From: Prevotella sp. CAG:732
GTDB taxonomy: Bacteria > Bacteroidota > Bacteroidia > Bacteroidales > Bacteroidaceae
Reading direction: 5' to 3'
Assembly (NCBI GenBank): GCA_000436035.1
Contig: FR893181.1
Span: 1 to 20,564 of the forward strand
DNA: 20,564 nt
The position numbers and the translations under genes are program-made. Of the stretch, positions 16,985 to 20,564 are shown one piece after another (the stretch's first letter is position 1; every line of letters starts with the position of its first letter). The notes beneath the pieces were generated by a model. It had not been told where the DNA came from, made no database searches, and saw only the letters and a program-made list of their open reading frames with translations.

Positions 16985-18190
16985 ATGATTAATAGAAAAA
17001 AGAAACTAAGCTTGATGGTAGCTCTCTTGTCCTTGGCTTGCACTGGACTGGAGGCGCAGAATGTATGGAAGGGTACTTGGGCTACCGCAGTCGAAAAGAC
17101 TGGAAAGAAAGATATGCCTAAGGAGAGTTTGAGCAATCGTTCCTGCCGTCAGATTGTCCATGTGTCTTTCGGTGGCAATGAGATGAGACTCAAACTGAGC
17201 AATGAGTTCGGCAAGCACCCTGTGGAGATTTGCTCTGTCTATGTGGCTGATACCGACAAGGACAAGAATAGCAGCATCAATGCCAAGACCGTGAAGTATC
17301 TGAAGTTCGGCGGCAAGAAAAACGTAGTTCTCGAACCAGGCAAAGCTCTCTACTCGGATGTGTTGAAATATGCATTGAAGTCTGGTCAGCGTCTCTCCAT
17401 CACCATTGATTATGGTGAGAAAACGCCTAAGAATGCCACTTCGCATCGTGGTTCGCGTACCACATCTTATATAGTAGCGCAAGTGAATGGCAAACCAGTC
17501 AGTCCTGCCGATGCAGCCTTCGGCCAGCAAGAGAACGTGGATCACTGGTACAATCTCTCTGCCATTGATGTGAAGACGGATGCCAAGACCCCTGTCGTGG
17601 CAGTACTCGGCAACTCCATCACCGATGGACGTGGAACGACCACGAACATGCATAACCGTTGGACAGACTTCCTCGCTGATGCCTTGAACGCAGAGAAACC
17701 ATACGGTGTGCTCAACCTTGGAATCGGTGGCAACTGTGTCGTGGAAGGTGGAATCAGCGAACCTGCCATGAAACGCTTCGACCGTGACATTCTCGGTCAG
17801 ACGGGTGTCGATAAGTTGGTCATTTTCGAAGGAACTAACGACATCGGTTGTTGTGGCGGCAACTATGAGCATGTGGCTGATACATTGGTGGCTTGCTACA
17901 AGGTGCTTATCGCCAAGGCTAAGGCAAAGGGCATCAAGGTATATGGTGCAACCATTACTCCTACCAAAGGAAACGGTTGGTATTCTTACTGGCACGAGGC
18001 AATGCGCCAACAGGTGAACGAATGGATCAGAAAGAGCGGAAGCTTCGATGAAATCATTGATTTTGACGAGCTGGTGCGTGATCCACAAGACCCACAACGC
18101 TTGAAAGCGGAGTATTCAGACGACTGGCTTCACCTCAATCCAAAGGGCTATGAGGTGATGGGCAAGTTTGCAGCGGAAAAACTTAAATAA
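16985..18190 (+). CDS. xynE: SGNH/GDSL-family esterase, probable xylan/xylo-oligosaccharide acetyl esterase
   Basis: Predicted periplasmic serine esterase, likely removing acetyl groups from xylo-oligosaccharides (substrate inferred from context). I start at ATG 16985, which gives a clean Sec signal (MINRKKKLSLMVALLSLACTGLEAQ) and a 401-residue protein; an in-frame ATG at 16916 falls in the promoter. An N-terminal beta domain (about 28-170, beginning WKGTWATAVE) precedes the SGNH domain. Block I is LGNSITDG with nucleophile Ser211, block II is LGIGGN (245-250), block III is EGTNDIG with Asn285, and the last block is DDWLHLNP with Asp380 and His383. All four catalytic positions are present. 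It is first in an operon, 6 bp before the symporter. Its place next to the regulator resembles xynE of P. bryantii (from memory). Confidence 0.85.
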   Translation: MINRKKKLSLMVALLSLACTGLEAQNVWKGTWATAVEKTGKKDMPKESLSNRSCRQIVHVSFGGNEMRLKLSNEFGKHPVEICSVYVADTDKDKNSSINAKTVKYLKFGGKKNVVLEPGKALYSDVLKYALKSGQRLSITIDYGEKTPKNATSHRGSRTTSYIVAQVNGKPVSPADAAFGQQENVDHWYNLSAIDVKTDAKTPVVAVLGNSITDGRGTTTNMHNRWTDFLADALNAEKPYGVLNLGIGGNCVVEGGISEPAMKRFDRDILGQTGVDKLVIFEGTNDIGCCGGNYEHVADTLVACYKVLIAKAKAKGIKVYGATITPTKGNGWYSYWHEAMRQQVNEWIRKSGSFDEIIDFDELVRDPQDPQRLKAEYSDDWLHLNPKGYEVMGKFAAEKLK

Positions 18191-18196
18191 TATAAT

Positions 18197-19633
18197 ATGA
18201 TGGAACAGACAACCGTAACACTGGAATCCAAGGGATTCTACAAACTGAATTGGCTACAACGTATCGGATTCGGTTCTGGTGACTTGGCGCAAAACCTCAT
18301 CTACCAGACCATCTGTATGTATTTGTTGTTTTTCTACACCGACATCTATGGACTCAATCCTGGTGTGGCTGCCACCATGTTCTTGGTGGTTCGCTTGGTC
18401 GATGTACTTTGGGATCCTTTGGTGGGAACCTATGTGGATAAGCACAACCCACGTTGGGGTAAGTATCGCTCTTATCTCGTCTTGGCAGGTTTGCCATTGA
18501 CTGTTCTCGCCATCCTTTGCTTCTGGAATGGTATGGAGGGACAGACCGACACCATCAAGTTGATTTATGCTTACGTCACTTACGTAGGTCTCTCTATGCT
18601 CTATACATTAATTAATGTGCCTTATGGAGCATTGAACTCCTCTTTGACTCGTGATACCGATGAAATCACGATTTTGACATCCGTACGTATGTTTATGGCG
18701 AACGTGGGAGGTCTCTGCGTGTCTGCTGGTGTGCCTATCTTGGTGGCTATGTTGGCTGCTGCCAAAGATCTGCCTATTGAAATGGCACTCTTCATGGGAC
18801 TCGGTTCGTTGCCATCTTTCATCTTCATGCCTTTGGTGCCAGCCATCAAGAAGAAGGTGGGCAAGAAGAATATGTTCTATATCTTCCTCACCGTGGCTAT
18901 CATCGGTATGGCGATGCTTTACTTCATCAGTAAGATGGGACCAGTCAAGGATCATATCACTCTCGTATATATCGCCCAGTTTATCAAATCTACTGGAGTC
19001 ATCGTGGCTACGGGCTATATGTGGGCGTTGATTCCTGAGGTCATCTCCTTCGCAGAATATACGAGTGGCAAGCGTATCGCAGGTATCGTGAATGCGCTCA
19101 CAGGTATCTTCTACAAGGCTGGTATGGCATTGGGTGGCGTGGTTCCTGGTGCCGTGCTCGCTTGGACGGGCTATCAGGCTGCTGCCGCACAGGAGTCTAA
19201 TTCTCTGCCTACGGATAGCAACGCTTGGTTTGTAGCCATGCTCATCTATGCTTTGGTAGGTTTCGCTCTCTTGGTGTTCTGCTTTACTCAGACCAAGGAG
19301 CGTGTGGTGATGGACGAGAAGGAGACCAAGAATGTAAAGGTGAGCGACCTTTGGACAGAGTTCTTCCACAACCGTCCTCTCCGCATCGTGGCTCTCTTCT
19401 TCATCACCGCCTTTGCGATGATGTCGGTAGGTAATGCTGCGGGTGCTTACTTCATGAACGACCTGGAGCAACAGTCTCCTTTGGCACAGGAGGGTATCCG
19501 CTGGTTGGTTTGCGTCATCCCAGCCATCCTCTTGGGTTTGGCGATGTTCATTATCTCCAAGTACGAATTGACCGATGAAGTCATCGATGACATCAACAAG
19601 AAGATAGAGGAACGCCATCAGGAGGCAGAGTAG
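18197..19633 (+). CDS. xynD: GPH-family (MFS) sugar:cation symporter, probable xylo-oligosaccharide importer
   Basis: A 478-residue inner-membrane transporter with about 12 hydrophobic segments, of the glycoside-pentoside-hexuronide:cation symporter family (MelB/XylP-like). It is inferred to carry xylose oligomers from periplasm to cytoplasm. Family marks are the N-terminal GFGSGDLAQNLIYQ (24-37) and the loop after the second helix, DPLVGTYVDKHNPRWGKYR (73-91), with the conserved Asp and the RxGKYR-like end. The C-terminus is a charged helix (IDDINKKIEERHQ). Either of two adjacent ATGs (18197, 18200) may be used. It lies 6 bp after the esterase and 67 bp before the GH10 gene, with no promoter in either gap, so the three are one operon. 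It resembles xynD of P. bryantii (from memory). Confidence 0.9.
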   Translation: MMEQTTVTLESKGFYKLNWLQRIGFGSGDLAQNLIYQTICMYLLFFYTDIYGLNPGVAATMFLVVRLVDVLWDPLVGTYVDKHNPRWGKYRSYLVLAGLPLTVLAILCFWNGMEGQTDTIKLIYAYVTYVGLSMLYTLINVPYGALNSSLTRDTDEITILTSVRMFMANVGGLCVSAGVPILVAMLAAAKDLPIEMALFMGLGSLPSFIFMPLVPAIKKKVGKKNMFYIFLTVAIIGMAMLYFISKMGPVKDHITLVYIAQFIKSTGVIVATGYMWALIPEVISFAEYTSGKRIAGIVNALTGIFYKAGMALGGVVPGAVLAWTGYQAAAAQESNSLPTDSNAWFVAMLIYALVGFALLVFCFTQTKERVVMDEKETKNVKVSDLWTEFFHNRPLRIVALFFITAFAMMSVGNAAGAYFMNDLEQQSPLAQEGIRWLVCVIPAILLGLAMFIISKYELTDEVIDDINKKIEERHQEAE

Positions 19634-19644
19634 TAGGTAGTTGA

Positions 19645-19660
19645 GAGAAAATTCTTTCTC
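19645..19660 (+). other. Small intercistronic hairpin between symporter and xylanase genes
   Basis: gagaaa (19645-19650) and tttctc (19655-19660) pair around the loop attc, in the 67-bp gap after the symporter stop. It is short, A/T-rich and not followed by a T-run, so a full terminator is unlikely. It could mark an mRNA processing or attenuation point. No -7 consensus is seen before the next ATG at 19701. Confidence 0.3.
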
Positions 19661-19700
19661 GCACTGTTTCTAACGATATACATATCATTATAAGACAATT

Positions 19701-20564
19701 ATGAAAAAGATAACAACTTTAGCATTGGGCTTGTTGCTCGCTTCAGCGGCATTCGCCCAGAAAGGTAATAAGGCAGAGGTGCTTCCTTCGTTGCAGAGCA
19801 CGTTGGGCAAGCATTTCTTGATAGGTGTCGCTGTCGATACGCGTCTGCCAGCGGGACAAGACCCTGCGGCAGAGGCTATCGTGAAAGAGCAATTCAATCA
19901 GGTGGTGGCAGAAAACTGTATGAAGGGTGAAGTGAATCATCCTGAGGTCAATCGCTTCGATTTCACCGATGGTGACAAACTCGTGGATTGGGCACAGAAG
20001 AATGGAAAGACCGTCATCGGTCACTGTTTGGTATGGCACTCTCAGCCACCTAAGTGGATGTTTACCGATGCCAATGGCAAACCTGTCAGTCGTGAGGTGC
20101 TCATTGGTAGAATGTACAACCATGTAATGACAGTGGTAACGCATTATAAGGGTAAAATTAAAGGCTGGGATGTTGTCAATGAGGCTTTTGAGGACGATGG
20201 AAGCTATCGCAAGTCACCTTATTACAATATTATAGGTCCAGAATTCATCGAATTGGCATTCCAGTTCGCTCATGAGGCAGACCCTAACGTAGAGCTTTAC
20301 TATAATGATTATTCTACTTCGAAGCCAGCTAAGCGAGAGGCTATCTGCAAGCTGGTTCGCGATTTGAAGGCGAAGGGTCTCCGTATCGATGCTGTAGGTA
20401 TGCAGAGCCACAATGGTTTTGATTATCCTGATTATGCTGAGTATGAGAAGAGCATCGAGGCTTTTGCAGGTGAAGGCGTCAAGGTGATGCTGACTGAGCT
20501 GGATATGAACATGCTTCCTAATCCAGAAGGATTCGGTGGTGCGGAAATCAGCCAGAAGTTTGAA
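19701..20564 (+). CDS. xynA: GH10 endo-1,4-beta-xylanase, periplasmic (3' end outside window)
   Basis: The first 288 codons of a second GH10 xylanase, still open at the right edge. A Sec signal MKKITTLALGLLLASAAFAQ without a lipobox predicts a periplasmic enzyme, unlike the surface lipoprotein xylanase at 1657-4062. The GH10 fold is uninterrupted: IGVAVD (41-46), ENCMKGE (71-77), IGHCLVWHSQ (106-115), acid/base Glu161 (DVVNEAFED), YYNDYS (200-205), GMQSHNG (233-239) and nucleophile Glu266 (MLTELDMN). Both catalytic residues are therefore present, and only the last barrel strands are missing. It likely shortens imported xylo-oligosaccharides. It is third in the esterase-symporter operon. In P. 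bryantii a GH43 gene lies nearby, so one may follow beyond the window (inference). Confidence 0.93.
   Translation, partial: MKKITTLALGLLLASAAFAQKGNKAEVLPSLQSTLGKHFLIGVAVDTRLPAGQDPAAEAIVKEQFNQVVAENCMKGEVNHPEVNRFDFTDGDKLVDWAQKNGKTVIGHCLVWHSQPPKWMFTDANGKPVSREVLIGRMYNHVMTVVTHYKGKIKGWDVVNEAFEDDGSYRKSPYYNIIGPEFIELAFQFAHEADPNVELYYNDYSTSKPAKREAICKLVRDLKAKGLRIDAVGMQSHNGFDYPDYAEYEKSIEAFAGEGVKVMLTELDMNMLPNPEGFGGAEISQKFE

Noticed and set aside
17006..18097. 363-codon open frame antisense to the esterase gene
   Set aside because: The sense strand has a full SGNH esterase with all catalytic blocks. The antisense product has no signal, motif or plausible start context and is a by-product of codon use.
18608..19618. 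336-codon open frame antisense to the symporter gene
   Set aside because: The product is rich in His, Asp and Arg, with no recognisable domain, opposite a clear 12-segment transporter. It is a shadow of the real gene.

Overview
The window looks like a chromosomal segment of a gut or rumen Bacteroidetes, most likely Prevotella/Segatella. The reasons are a SusC/SusD pair with a surface glycan-binding lipoprotein, a very large hybrid two-component regulator, A-rich translation starts, and several promoters matching the Bacteroidetes -7 consensus TAnnTTTG. Most of it is a polysaccharide utilization locus (PUL) for (glucurono)xylan. No rRNA, tRNA, CRISPR array or transposase gene was seen.

Left edge (1-1656): the C-terminal tail of an unrecognised plus-strand gene (to 143), a hairpin terminator, then a minus-strand AAA ATPase with a DUF4143-type C-terminus (203-1468). 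The ATPase has its own consensus promoter, overlapped by one of two identical AT-rich palindromes 33 bp apart. The first 32 bases of the window are an exact direct copy of part of the xylanase gene at 1895-1926. This marks either a real rearrangement or an assembly chimera.

Outer-membrane module (1657-10527, minus strand, transcribed from about 10580 leftward): SusC-like TonB-dependent transporter, SusD-like binding protein, SusE-position glycan-binding lipoprotein, and a surface GH10 endoxylanase whose catalytic domain is split by two inserted CBM4/22-like modules. It ends at a strong hairpin terminator (1574-1607). The order resembles the Prevotella bryantii xusC-xusD-xusE-xyn10C cluster (from memory), but with a single SusC/SusD pair visible.

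Periplasmic and regulatory module (10757-20564): a GH67 alpha-glucuronidase (minus) and the hybrid two-component regulator (minus). Divergent from these is a plus-strand operon of SGNH/GDSL esterase, GPH-family sugar:cation symporter and a second, periplasmic GH10 xylanase that runs off the right edge. This layout resembles the xynR-centred cluster of P. bryantii (from memory).

Working model: the surface xylanase cuts xylan, the SusC/D/E complex captures and imports oligosaccharides, the periplasmic esterase, alpha-glucuronidase and second xylanase remove side groups and shorten the chain, the symporter takes the products into the cytoplasm, and the regulator senses xylo-oligosaccharides in the periplasm and activates the promoters. 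No intergenic gap exceeds 300 bp. The system is a well-known type. The less ordinary points are the edge duplication, the twin palindromes, the split xylanase and the motif-rich divergent control region.
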